Source: Bacillota bacterium
Lineage (GTDB): Bacteria > Bacillota > Clostridia > Oscillospirales > Ruminococcaceae
Assembly: GCA_023395695.1 (NCBI GenBank)
Contig: JAEWYJ010000216.1
Location: 1 to 19,926, forward strand
Reading direction: 5' to 3'
DNA: 19,926 bases
In this document: one piece after another, positions 5,735 to 14,095 of the stretch
Layout: every line of letters starts with the position of its first letter
Position numbering within the stretch: the stretch's first letter is position 1
Notes under the pieces: model-generated
Database searches by the model: none
The model's input: the letters and a program-made list of their open reading frames with translations, nothing else
What the model was told of the DNA's origin: nothing
Position numbers and translations under genes: made by a program

Positions 5735-8125
5735 ATGACTTTAACCGAGCATGACCTTCATGCAAATGAAATCATATACACATGCCCAGCGGAAATGCCG
5801 TGCATCGCCGAAAAACACGGCAAGTTCCTTTTCGCCGCCTACGGCTGTTGCCTAATAGAGCGGCAGACCGATAGCGGAACGTTCGTCTATACGGCGGTCA
5901 ATACAGCGTCCGGCAAAGCTGAAGTCCTCAGCCGTCGCAAACTACAGTTGAGCGAGGACAGTTACCCCGATATGGCGGTAAAAATTAGTGCATCACCCAT
6001 TCGGGGTGACAGCCGGTTCACCATTGACAAAAAGCCCGGTGACCGGCCGGACAGCTCGTGCTTGCTTGAAACGGCACAGCGCATTTTTACAGAAATCCTG
6101 CCCCTACACGGTTATACCCTGCGGGAGCAGCAATTGGAGCTTGCGGAGCATATCCTCGCTGTCATCGGACACAGGGGTATCTCCTTGGCTGAATCTGAAG
6201 TCGGCACCGGCAAGACCCACGCTTATCTCATCGCCGCCCTGCTCGCCAAACGTGGTCGACTTAATGATTTCTGGTTGCGGGGTCATTACCCACGCCAAAG
6301 CTGGGCGGAATCTGCACATATGCCTGTGGTGATCTCCACTTCCAGCATTGCCCTGCAAAATGCCATCGTCACCGATTACATCCCCGAACTGTCGCGGATT
6401 CTTATGTTGCATGGTATCATACGCACCCCGCTGACTGCCGTAATCCGCAAGGGTAAGGAGCATTTTATCTGTGAGAAGCGGTTTCATCGGTATTACGACA
6501 ACGCTGATAAGCGGACGCAGGCACTTCTTGCGCCCTACGTCGGGTCGTGTGCGCCCTTTGATTTGGCTGGGGCTGACACCCTAACTCCGCATATGAAGCG
6601 CGGCGTCTGCGTTTCCGGGGGCAAGTGCGCCGATTCTTGCTCCCATGCACGGAGATGCAGATATTTTGAGCATTTTAAGGAAATCAACGACCCTACGGTA
6701 GATTTTCAGATTACCAATCACAATTACTTCATTGCTGACACGCTTCATCGAGCCAGCGGCAGGAAGCCGCTTCTACCGCACTATCAGCTTGTCATCATTG
6801 ATGAAGCACATAAATTCCTCGCCGCCGCCCGGTCGATGTACGGTCTGGAGCTAATCGACACAGAACTTCCGGCATTGGCGCAGGAAATCCACGCTTTTAC
6901 CAGCGAGAAGTCCTTCGGCGGGGTCAATGTCCACAGGCTTGCTAAGAAGCTGGAGGAGCAGAGCACAAAGCTATTTCAGCGACTGAACGCCAATATCCCA
7001 GCAGTGGATGAGAATGCTGATGCGGAGCAATTCCCCGCCATCTTTGACAACGAAACCACTCGGCATCTCAAAAGCATCGCTGGCATCGCCGCAGATATCG
7101 TAGAAGCCTGTTCTGACAGTTATGTTCAGCCCAGCCACAAGGATCGCAAGAACAAAACCCTGTGGCGGCTTGGCATGGCGGCAGAGCGTGTATCCGCACT
7201 TCGGGCGCAGGGCAATCTCGTCTGCTGGTTGGAGAAGCGCATGGAGGGAGAAACCGCAACTGATGCACTCTGCGCCATCCCCAAGGATTTAGATGCTCGT
7301 TTGCACCGTGACTTATGGGGCCAGGGCATCCCTGTCATTCTCACATCCGGCACGCTGTCTGCATCTGGGGACTTCACCCGAACAAAGGAAACGCTGGGGC
7401 TGAGCCGAATACCAGATCGACTTCTTTCTAAAACTAGCATGCCCTCGCCCTTTGATTATAGGAATAGCACCATGCTGTACATCAGTGAGAATACACCCTT
7501 TCCCGACAGTAAGGACAAGCGCTATATCATAGCCGTTGCGGATGAGGTAGAGCGGCTGATTCTCGCATCCCATGGCCATGCCGCCGTACTGTTCACCTCG
7601 TATAATGCGATGGGTCAGGTTCATGCTCTGCTCAAAGAGCGCAATCTTCCATTTCCGCTGTTCCGCTTGGAGCGGGGCGGTATGGGTGCAATCGGACAAT
7701 TCAAACAAAGCGGCAACGGCATTCTATTCGCCAGCGGCGCATTGTGGGAGGGCATCGACATCCCCGGCGATGCGCTGTCGCTTCTTATTATAGTCAAGCT
7801 GCCCTTCGCTGTGCCCGATCCCATAGCCGATTACGAGCAGACGCTCTACGGTGACATGAATGCGTATAAAGCACGGGTGCTTCTACCGGAAATGCTTATC
7901 AAGCTGAAACAAGGTTTTGGACGGCTGATCCGCACGGAAACCGACACTGGGGTTGTGGCCCTACTCGATTCCCGGCTGCGTGAAGGTGGAGCCTATCGTG
8001 ACCGGGCACTGAAAGCCTTGCCGGATTGCGGTGCGACATCCGATGTCGGTGATATTCGCCGTTTTATGGAGAAACGAAAGCCGCTTGCCTATTTTCAATC
8101 AGAGGAGGGATTCCATAATGAATGA
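5735..8125 (+). CDS. DinG/XPD-type ATP-dependent DNA helicase with Fe-S cluster
   Basis: A 796-residue superfamily 2 helicase of the DinG/Rad3 group, expected to unwind DNA 5' to 3' and to resolve forks, R-loops or recombination intermediates. Visible features: Walker A SEVGTGKTHAYL (Gly157, Lys160, Thr161); a cysteine-rich insert from about 245 to 310 (ICEKR, then GVCVSGGKCADSCSHARRC) that fits the Fe-S domain; DEAH in VIIDEAHKF (about 353-358); and the C-terminal domain motifs LFTSYNAMGQVH, GALWEGIDIPGD (about 668-680) and QGFGRLIRTETDTG (about 726-740). The N-terminal 110 residues are extra and not recognised. The start at 5735 is 9 bp after GGAGG. An ATG at 5730 gives only a two-codon frame (ATGAAATGA) overlapping this start. 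The last 8 bp overlap the next gene. Confidence 0.92.
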   Translation: MTLTEHDLHANEIIYTCPAEMPCIAEKHGKFLFAAYGCCLIERQTDSGTFVYTAVNTASGKAEVLSRRKLQLSEDSYPDMAVKISASPIRGDSRFTIDKKPGDRPDSSCLLETAQRIFTEILPLHGYTLREQQLELAEHILAVIGHRGISLAESEVGTGKTHAYLIAALLAKRGRLNDFWLRGHYPRQSWAESAHMPVVISTSSIALQNAIVTDYIPELSRILMLHGIIRTPLTAVIRKGKEHFICEKRFHRYYDNADKRTQALLAPYVGSCAPFDLAGADTLTPHMKRGVCVSGGKCADSCSHARRCRYFEHFKEINDPTVDFQITNHNYFIADTLHRASGRKPLLPHYQLVIIDEAHKFLAAARSMYGLELIDTELPALAQEIHAFTSEKSFGGVNVHRLAKKLEEQSTKLFQRLNANIPAVDENADAEQFPAIFDNETTRHLKSIAGIAADIVEACSDSYVQPSHKDRKNKTLWRLGMAAERVSALRAQGNLVCWLEKRMEGETATDALCAIPKDLDARLHRDLWGQGIPVILTSGTLSASGDFTRTKETLGLSRIPDRLLSKTSMPSPFDYRNSTMLYISENTPFPDSKDKRYIIAVADEVERLILASHGHAAVLFTSYNAMGQVHALLKERNLPFPLFRLERGGMGAIGQFKQSGNGILFASGALWEGIDIPGDALSLLIIVKLPFAVPDPIADYEQTLYGDMNAYKARVLLPEMLIKLKQGFGRLIRTETDTGVVALLDSRLREGGAYRDRALKALPDCGATSDVGDIRRFMEKRKPLAYFQSEEGFHNE

Positions 8126-8324
8126 CAACCTGAATCCGCAGGATTTGGTTGATATCCGCGATGTGTGCGTGGATAAGGATTTGCCCAAGCAGGAACGCAT
8201 TCACGGGTTTGTACGGCAGATCAAAGACCCATATCATTTTCGATGTGGGAAGTTTGTGGTCACCGCCCGATTCGCCGAGGACGGCCCCACGCTGGAAGAA
8301 TGTCTGCAAAGAATTATCGCCTAA
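8118..8324 (+). CDS. DUF6870-like small protein of unknown function
   Basis: A 68-residue protein starting at 8118 behind AGAGGAGGG, overlapping the helicase end by 8 bp, so translation is probably coupled. The core VDIRDVCVDKDLPKQERIHG, then FVRQIKDPYHFRCGKFVV, matches what I remember of the DUF6870 family, common beside mobile-element helicases and recombinases in Firmicutes; function unknown. It has no cysteine cluster or helix-turn-helix and ends in an acidic helix (ECLQRIIA). An upstream in-frame ATG at 8031 would lie deep inside the helicase and has no ribosome binding site, so it is rejected. Confidence 0.75.
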   Translation: MNDNLNPQDLVDIRDVCVDKDLPKQERIHGFVRQIKDPYHFRCGKFVVTARFAEDGPTLEECLQRIIA

Positions 8325-8461
8325 AATGGCTGAAAACTGAAAGAATGACTTGTAACCGCCGCAGAAGCAAGTTAACATGGGGATGGGAAAAGAGCTGAAT
8401 ACGACCCTTCCTGATCACTTCTGATTCGCGGCGAAACCCGTGAAAAAAGGAGTGATTTGTT

Positions 8462-10072
8462 ATGTCAGAAACAAAATACAGAGCGGCAAAATATATCCGC
8501 CTTTCCTACGCCGATGATAAAGACGGCGAATCCAACAGCGTTGAGAATCAGCGAAAGCTCTTAGACAGCTTCATCGCCACCCAGCCGGACATCGAGGTAG
8601 TAGCCGAAAAGGTGGACGACGGTGTTTCCGGCATCATCTTCGACCGCAAGGCGTTCAAGGAAATGATGGCTCAAATTGAAGCCGGGGAAATCAACTGCGT
8701 CATCGTAAAAGACCTCTCAAGGCTCGGGCGGGAATATATCGAGACCGGGCGCTATTTGCGTCGCATCTTCCCAGCCTACAATGTGCGCTTTATCGCAATC
8801 AATGACAACATTGACTCGCTGCGGGATGACGCGGACGATTTAGTGGTGGGTGTAAAATCCATCATCAACGACGCGTACAGCCGCGACATCTCGGTCAAGA
8901 CCCGTTCGGCGCTGAATGTCAAACGGGATAACGGCGATTATGTAGGCGCATGCCCCATCTACGGTTATCGCCGCTGCGAGGAACACAAAAATCAGCTTGC
9001 CATCGATGAATATCCCGCTTCCATCGTGCGGGACATCTTCCGCATGAAGACCGACGGCATGAGCGCGCTCAAGATTGCCGAGATGCTGAACAGCCGGGGT
9101 GTGCTGTCGCCCATGGAGTACAAGCGCGACCGGGGCTTGCCCCATCCCAAGGGCGGTTTTGCCGATAACCCGGACGCGAAATGGTCTGCCACCGCTATCT
9201 TCCGCATTCTGAACGATGAGACCTATATGGGCACCCTAATTCAGGGTCGGCGCGGTACCCTCAATTACAAGATCAAAGATGTGATCGATAAACCAGAACC
9301 GGAATGGAAGCGAACCGAGAACGCCCACGAGGCCATCATTAGTCCGCAGGATTTTGACCTCGCCCGGCGGATTATGCAGCTGGATACCCGCACCGCACCG
9401 GGCGGCGTCAAGGTTTACCTGTTTTCCGGCGTCCTCATCTGCGGATGCTGCGGCGGAAGAATGACCCGCAAAACCAACCGCTACAAGGGGCGGGAATATT
9501 TGTATTATTACTGCCCGGCAGGGAAAAAGCAAGGCTGCGGCGGCGCGGGCATGCTCCGGGAGCAAGACCTGATTCAGTGCGTACTGGAGAGCATCAAAGG
9601 GCATATCGCCGGGATCGCTTCGCTGGAATCGGTGCTGGCAATCAGCGATGGGCGCAAGGCCGCACAGGCACTGGCACGCCAGCTTGGGCATCAGATTGAG
9701 GACAACGAGCGGCAGCTTGCGAAAATCAGCAACTTCAAGTCCTCTCTGTACGAAAATATGGTCAGCGGCTTGCTAAGCAAAGACGACTATAAAACGCTGA
9801 AAGCCAAATATGCCACCGATGAAACCCGCCTGCGGGATGCCGTTGCGGCCTTGGAAACCGAGCGGAACAACGCCCTGGACGGCAAAGCCGAACGTCTGCG
9901 CTGGATGGAACATTTTCGCAAGTTTGAAGGGCTGGAGGAATTGGATCGTCGCACGATGGTCAATCTGGTGCGCAGCATCCGCGTGCTCAGTAAGACGGAG
10001 CTGGATATCACCTTCAACTATCAGGCGGAATATGAGCAAGCGCTTACTCTCCTGCAACGGGAGGTGGCGTAA
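8462..10072 (+). CDS. Large serine recombinase 1 of 3
   Basis: A 536-residue site-specific recombinase that would cut and rejoin att sites through a phosphoserine link. The N-terminal resolvase domain (about 5-150) has the nucleophile Ser15 in KYIRLSYAD and the conserved arginines of VKDLSRLGR (Arg87, Arg90). The recombinase domain (about 165-280) contains GACPIYGYRR and the ATAIFRILNDETYMG helix. A zinc ribbon lies at about 325-360 (CGCCGGRM ... YYYCPAGKKQGCGG), followed by a long helical region (about 385-490) likely to form the coiled coil that governs integration versus excision. The start at 8462 has AAAGGAGTG upstream. The stop TAA shares a base with the ATG of the second recombinase (TAATG). 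All catalytic residues are present, so it should be active. Confidence 0.95.
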   Translation: MSETKYRAAKYIRLSYADDKDGESNSVENQRKLLDSFIATQPDIEVVAEKVDDGVSGIIFDRKAFKEMMAQIEAGEINCVIVKDLSRLGREYIETGRYLRRIFPAYNVRFIAINDNIDSLRDDADDLVVGVKSIINDAYSRDISVKTRSALNVKRDNGDYVGACPIYGYRRCEEHKNQLAIDEYPASIVRDIFRMKTDGMSALKIAEMLNSRGVLSPMEYKRDRGLPHPKGGFADNPDAKWSATAIFRILNDETYMGTLIQGRRGTLNYKIKDVIDKPEPEWKRTENAHEAIISPQDFDLARRIMQLDTRTAPGGVKVYLFSGVLICGCCGGRMTRKTNRYKGREYLYYYCPAGKKQGCGGAGMLREQDLIQCVLESIKGHIAGIASLESVLAISDGRKAAQALARQLGHQIEDNERQLAKISNFKSSLYENMVSGLLSKDDYKTLKAKYATDETRLRDAVAALETERNNALDGKAERLRWMEHFRKFEGLEELDRRTMVNLVRSIRVLSKTELDITFNYQAEYEQALTLLQREVA

Positions 10073-11694
10073 TGGCACGGAAAAGCAGAAAGGCTCCCAC
10101 AGCGGTTTCCGCAGTGCAAGAACAGACTGTTATTTACAACGCCGCCGCCTATATTCGTCTCTCCAGCGATGCCAAGCGCAAGCCGGGTGATTCCCTTTAT
10201 AACCAGCAGGATATCATTGAGAGCTTCATCGCAGCATCACCGGATATTCGCCTTGCCGATATCTACATCGATAACCAGGCCACAGGCACGAACTTCGAGC
10301 GCCCCGCCTTTATTCGGATGTTGGAGGATGCGGAAAGCGACAGGATCAATTGCATCATCGTCAAAGATCTCTCGCGCTTTGGACGCAATGCCATCGACTG
10401 CGGCTATTACATTGAAAAGCACTTGCCAGCACTGGGCGTGCGCTTCATCGCCGTCACCGATTCCTTTGATTCCCTCGAGGGGGATGGCGGCGTACTCTTG
10501 CCGCTCAAGAATATTATAGCCGAGTCCTATGCCCTGGACATCAGCCGCAAATGTCGCAGTGTACAGCGGCAGAACATACAGGACGGGCGGTTTGTGGGGC
10601 GTATGGCTCCCTACGGTTTCTCAAAGTCACCCGAGGATTGCCATCAGTTGATCATTGACGAGGAAGCCGCCGCAACCGTGCGGCAGATATTCGATTGGGC
10701 TGTCGGTGGTATAGGCGTCGGAGGAATTATACGGACGCTCAACGATCAGGGCGTGCTCCCGCCCAGTCATTATAAATGGAAAAAAGGTCTGATTACAAAC
10801 GAAAAACTGCTGGGCAAGCCCTTTTGGCAGAAGCGAACGGTCATGGATATTCTCAGAGACCGTGTCTATGTGGGTGACATGGTGCAGGGGAAAACTTGCA
10901 CAACGGGCGGCAGGCAGAATTCCGTTCACCGGGACGGGTGGGTTTGTGTACCCAACACCCATGAGCCTGTGATTGCCCGCGAGTTGTTTGAGCGCGTGCA
11001 GGAGGTTCTTCGCCAGGCATCGGAAAAGGACGAAGCCGTGCGCAGTGCCGCGATTTCATATTCACCACACATATTCAAAGGCAAAGTGTTATGCGCCCAC
11101 TGCGGCCATCCCATGCACCGCCACCGCCAGAACAAGGACGGTACTTACTGGTATCGCTGTGAATCCCAGTGGAAATACCACAAGGGCGCATGCTACCAAG
11201 TGTCGGTGAAGGAAGAAGAAATAAAAGCTGAGGTATTTGCCCTGCTTCGTAAGCATGCCGAGGCAATCCTGGGCGGACATATCCGCATAGAGCGCATGAC
11301 GCCAGTGAAGTACGCTGCTGCTGACACCGAGCTTGAGAAAATCAACGGTCAACTGGCTTCCAGTGGGCACTTCCTTAAAAGCCTGTATGAAAACATGGTA
11401 GCCGGGCTGATTAATGCCGAAGAATTCACCGCCATGAAAACCGATTATGAGGGTAAGATTGCAGCCCTGTCCGAACGGGCAGATCAGATCCGCACTCAGC
11501 GGAGGGAACGAGCCTCCGAACAGGAATCTTATCGGGATTTTGCGGATGCGGCTTCGGAAGCACATTCCAGCAAGGAACTGACTGCGGACACCATCAATTG
11601 TTTGGTGGAAAAAATACAGGTTCAGAGAGACAAGAGTTTTGAAATACTCCTACGCTTCAAAGACGAATTCCGGGAGGTGAAGTGCGTTGGCTGA
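10072..11694 (+). CDS. Large serine recombinase 2 of 3
   Basis: A 540-residue recombinase with an N-terminal extension of about 20 residues before the resolvase core. The nucleophile Ser31 lies in AAYIRLSSD; catalytic arginines are in VKDLSRFGR (Arg102, Arg105). A zinc ribbon follows at about 339-375 (CAHCGHPMHRHRQN ... YRCESQWKYHKGAC), then a helical coiled-coil part (about 400-500). Sequence similarity to the first and third recombinases is clear in the catalytic core but modest elsewhere, so this is an old divergence rather than a recent duplication. The start overlaps the first recombinase by one base, and the end overlaps the third by 8 bp; the three are almost certainly one transcript and may act as hetero-oligomers, which is inference. 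Confidence 0.95.
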   Translation: MARKSRKAPTAVSAVQEQTVIYNAAAYIRLSSDAKRKPGDSLYNQQDIIESFIAASPDIRLADIYIDNQATGTNFERPAFIRMLEDAESDRINCIIVKDLSRFGRNAIDCGYYIEKHLPALGVRFIAVTDSFDSLEGDGGVLLPLKNIIAESYALDISRKCRSVQRQNIQDGRFVGRMAPYGFSKSPEDCHQLIIDEEAAATVRQIFDWAVGGIGVGGIIRTLNDQGVLPPSHYKWKKGLITNEKLLGKPFWQKRTVMDILRDRVYVGDMVQGKTCTTGGRQNSVHRDGWVCVPNTHEPVIARELFERVQEVLRQASEKDEAVRSAAISYSPHIFKGKVLCAHCGHPMHRHRQNKDGTYWYRCESQWKYHKGACYQVSVKEEEIKAEVFALLRKHAEAILGGHIRIERMTPVKYAAADTELEKINGQLASSGHFLKSLYENMVAGLINAEEFTAMKTDYEGKIAALSERADQIRTQRRERASEQESYRDFADAASEAHSSKELTADTINCLVEKIQVQRDKSFEILLRFKDEFREVKCVG

Positions 11695-13249
11695 GCAGAT
11701 TATCGCAAAATATATTCGGCTTTCGCTGGACGATGCGCAGACCGACAGCATGAGTCTTTCGCACCAGCGGCTCCTGCTGGATAAGCACATCGCCGATTCT
11801 GACTTGACTGGGCCGGTGAGGGAGTTTGTGGACAACGGATTTTCCGGCCTCAACTTTGAGCGCCCAGCCGTACAGGAGCTACTGGAACTGGTGAAGGACG
11901 GCGGGGTACGCTGCATTTTGGTGAAGGATTTCAGCCGCTTTGGGCGCAATGCCATCGAAACCGGTTACTTCATCGAGCGGGTATTTCCGCTGTATCGGGT
12001 GCGCTTTATTTCGGTGTCCGACCACTTCGATTCTGCCCAACATGACGGTGATACCGGCGGCATGGAGGTTGCATTCAAGTTCCTGATGAGCGAATACTAC
12101 AGCCGTGACCTGTCAAGGAAGATCAGCAGTGCGAAGCGGGAGAAAGCCCGCCGGGGCGAGGCGGTGACCAAAAACTGTGCCTTTGGGTACAGGCTGGATA
12201 AAAGCCGCAAGATGGTTATCGATGAGGAAGCCGCAGAATCGGTACGCATGATCTTTGAGATGTATGCCGAAGGTAAGAGCCTTTCCGCTATCGAGGGGCG
12301 GCTTTATGAGGAAAACCATCCTACACCTGCCGCCTGGAAAAAGCATCGACGTCAAACCGCTGAGGCAGAAGAATACCGCTGTGTTTGGCAGAAATCCGTC
12401 ATTCGAAGTATTTTGCAGGATGAGCAGTATATTGGTTTCTACACAGCGGGAAAGACCAGAAGCGTGGGGGTGGGCAATCATAACCGTGCAAAAAACGCGA
12501 AGGAGGACTGGATCAGGATGCCGGATCATCATCCTGCAATCATCTCGCAGGAGCTTTTTGACGCGGTTCAGGAACAGCTCTTCACCAAGGGCGAGCCGCT
12601 GCGCAACCGGAAGATGGGTACATCGGAGCGATATCCTTCGGCTTTCTCAGCGCTTAAAGGGAAAGTGGTCTGCGGTACTTGTGGGCACTCCCTGCGGCTC
12701 AGCAATACGAAAAATGCGGCTTTCCACTGCTGGTTCACTCGCTCGGCGCCCGACATCGCTTGCCACAGGCTACACATCCTGAATCTGGAACTCGAGGAAG
12801 TGGTGCAGGAGAGCGTGATTCGTCAGGCTAAGATTGTTTTGAACGCCGCACACGATGATACCCATAGCCATCGCTCCAAGCGGCAATTGGAGTGCGAACG
12901 CAGCTTGCAGGAACTCCAAGGCGAAAAACAGAGACTTTATGAAAGCCTGATACTTGGGGACATCCGTCCCGAGGAATACAAAGAGCGGAAGGCAGATTTA
13001 GATTCCGACCTTGCCCGACAACGGGATATATATGAGGTGATCTGCGAGCAGGAAGAAAAAGCAGCCCCCAGCGCAGCCGCTATAAACGCGGCGCGGGAGG
13101 CGTTGGAATCAGACGAACTGGGGCAGGAGCTGGTCGATCTTCTGATTGACAAGGTGCTGGTATATCCCGATAATAGGGTCGAGATTCAGTGGAGGGTTTC
13201 CAGCTTCGGCAACCTTATTTCTGCTGAAGCAGGCGATTGGAGCACATGA
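11687..13249 (+). CDS. Large serine recombinase 3 of 3
   Basis: A 520-residue recombinase starting with TTG at 11687, chosen because GGAGGT lies 8 bp upstream and the frame opens directly into MAEQIIAKYIRLS. The nucleophile is Ser13; arginines of VKDFSRFGR are Arg84 and Arg87. The recombinase domain spans about 150-290, the zinc ribbon about 327-360 (CGTCGHSLRLSN ... FHCWFTRSAPDIACH), and the helical tail about 385-480. The core contains SREKAR-like basic residues after the resolvase domain (SRKISSAKREKARRG), as expected for the DNA-binding linker. The TTG start may lower its output relative to the other two. It is the last gene of the element before the tRNA-Leu junction. Confidence 0.94.
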   Translation: MAEQIIAKYIRLSLDDAQTDSMSLSHQRLLLDKHIADSDLTGPVREFVDNGFSGLNFERPAVQELLELVKDGGVRCILVKDFSRFGRNAIETGYFIERVFPLYRVRFISVSDHFDSAQHDGDTGGMEVAFKFLMSEYYSRDLSRKISSAKREKARRGEAVTKNCAFGYRLDKSRKMVIDEEAAESVRMIFEMYAEGKSLSAIEGRLYEENHPTPAAWKKHRRQTAEAEEYRCVWQKSVIRSILQDEQYIGFYTAGKTRSVGVGNHNRAKNAKEDWIRMPDHHPAIISQELFDAVQEQLFTKGEPLRNRKMGTSERYPSAFSALKGKVVCGTCGHSLRLSNTKNAAFHCWFTRSAPDIACHRLHILNLELEEVVQESVIRQAKIVLNAAHDDTHSHRSKRQLECERSLQELQGEKQRLYESLILGDIRPEEYKERKADLDSDLARQRDIYEVICEQEEKAAPSAAAINAAREALESDELGQELVDLLIDKVLVYPDNRVEIQWRVSSFGNLISAEAGDWST

Positions 13250-13295
13250 TTTTTGTGTCGCTATTTGAGCACGAGGGCAAATACGCAAGAAAATA

Positions 13296-13335
13296 GTCAA
13301 GCCCGAGACAAATTTCTTTTTGTCTCGGGCTTGAC
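13296..13335 (-). terminator. 17-bp perfect stem, terminator of tRNA-Leu
   Basis: GTCAAGCCCGAGACAAA (13296-13312) is the exact reverse complement of 13319-13335, with a six-base loop. Read on the minus strand it follows the tRNA 3' end by 7 bp and leads into TATTTTCTT, as a Rho-independent terminator should. On the plus strand there is no T-run, so it would stop the recombinase transcript only weakly. Confidence 0.75.
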
Positions 13336-13342
13336 ATTTGGG

Positions 13343-13426
13343 TGGTGCGGTAGATGGGACTTGAACCCATACGTCTAGGACACACGCCCCTCAAACGTGC
13401 CTGTCTGCCGATTCCAGCACTACCGC
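13343..13426 (-). tRNA. tRNA-Leu (anticodon GAG)
   Basis: An 84-base type II tRNA with CCA encoded. The acceptor arm GCGGTAG pairs with CTACCGC. The D arm has TGGAATCGGCAGAC typical of tRNA-Leu. The anticodon stem CACGT pairs with GCGTG (one G-T pair) around the loop TTGAGGG, giving anticodon GAG. A variable arm (GTCCTAGAC) and a T arm (ATGGG-TTCAAGT-CCCAT) follow. It reads CTC codons. The 3' end faces the recombinases, so it or its flank may be the element's integration target. Confidence 0.95.
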
Positions 13427-13461
13427 GTAATTTTAACCACTGCTTTTCAGCGGCGAGTATT

Positions 13462-13490
13462 ATTGTATCAAAGAAGCGGTCGAATGTCAA
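13462..13490 (-). promoter_or_regulatory. Consensus promoter of tRNA-Leu
   Basis: On the minus strand, TTGACA (13485-13490), a 17-bp spacer and TACAAT (13462-13467) lie about 36 bp before the tRNA 5' end. This is a near-perfect vegetative promoter, as expected for a stable RNA gene, and shows that the tRNA is intact and independent of the element. Confidence 0.85.
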
Positions 13491-14029
13491 TGGATTTATG
13501 CAATAATTTTCGTGCTTTTTTTACTGCTTTTTATCGGTATTGCAGCTCGCCTGCGCACCATAAAGCACCAGCATTTTGGCAATGGTCGCCACGCGCAGTC
13601 CTACACACTTGAAGCGACTCAAATGGTGATATTTCCCCGTGGTATGCGCCGAAAAGCTTTAAAAGGAATTTAGCAAGCCGTAGCCGCAATGGTTTATCAG
13701 TATGAATGCACGCGCATTTCAGTACGGTGTCTGCGCAGCACCTCGGTTTTAAAACAAGGCCTTTTATCCAAAGCTCCTTTACCACAATCAACTTTTAAAA
13801 ATTGGAAATGACCCTCCGTATAGATTTGCATGCGTTATCATATAATCAAGTGATAAAAATGTATGAGATGAATCTATTTGTCGCGCAAGTGTGAAAAACG
13901 CATGTTCTCAACATGATAATAAAGCCAAAAAGTTATTGTTGTGTTGAAAACCCTGTTGAAACTGTTAACTACTTTAAGTATATCATTGTATAAATTACAA
14001 TATTTACAAGTTATTTAAAAATGTTACAC

Positions 14030-14058
14030 TTTCCAAATGCATTCAAACGTAGTATAAT
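14030..14058 (+). promoter_or_regulatory. Promoter of the SGNH-DUF4358 operon
   Basis: TATAAT at 14053-14058 with TTTCCA (14030-14035, 4 of 6 consensus) 17 bp upstream. It lies 37 bp before the GTG start at 14096. It also argues against the earlier in-frame ATG at 14021, which would sit upstream of the transcription start. Confidence 0.6.
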
Positions 14059-14095
14059 AATGTTACTCAATCACCGCTCAGCAAGGAGAAATACT

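Larger units (their letters stand above)
1..13295. mobile_element. Integrative element (right portion), probable ICE or IME; left end outside window
   Basis: Inference from gene content. Accessory genes (SNF2 helicase, Cro/CI repressor, ImmA protease, zinc-ribbon protein, sigma-like protein, DinG-type helicase, DUF6870-like protein) end in three tandem large serine recombinases. Just beyond them lies a tRNA-Leu gene and ordinary chromosomal genes. The XRE-ImmA pair is the kind of control module found in ICEs such as ICEBs1 and in prophages. The right boundary must fall between the end of the third recombinase (13249) and the tRNA 3' end (13343); I place it near 13295, before the tRNA terminator, but no attachment repeat can be shown because the left end is absent. 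No relaxase, VirB4/TraG-type ATPase or phage structural gene is visible, so conjugative, mobilizable or other status is open. Confidence 0.75.
13427..14095. other. 669-bp intergenic region
   Basis: It holds the tRNA promoter (13462-13490) and the SGNH gene promoter (14053-14058). The A+T-rich part from about 13780 to 14050 contains TGTTGAAA twice, at about 13941 and 13954. A minus-strand frame of 86 codons at 13531-13791 has no ribosome binding site and an unconvincing composition. I see no other gene. Confidence 0.6.

Noticed and set aside
13531..13791. Minus-strand frame of 86 codons next to tRNA-Leu
   Set aside because: No ribosome binding site before its ATG, no recognisable domain, and it lies in a region that otherwise looks non-coding.
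14021..14095. Earlier ATG for the SGNH hydrolase
   Set aside because: The TATAAT promoter box (14053-14058) is inside this extension and the AAGGAG site fits the GTG at 14096.
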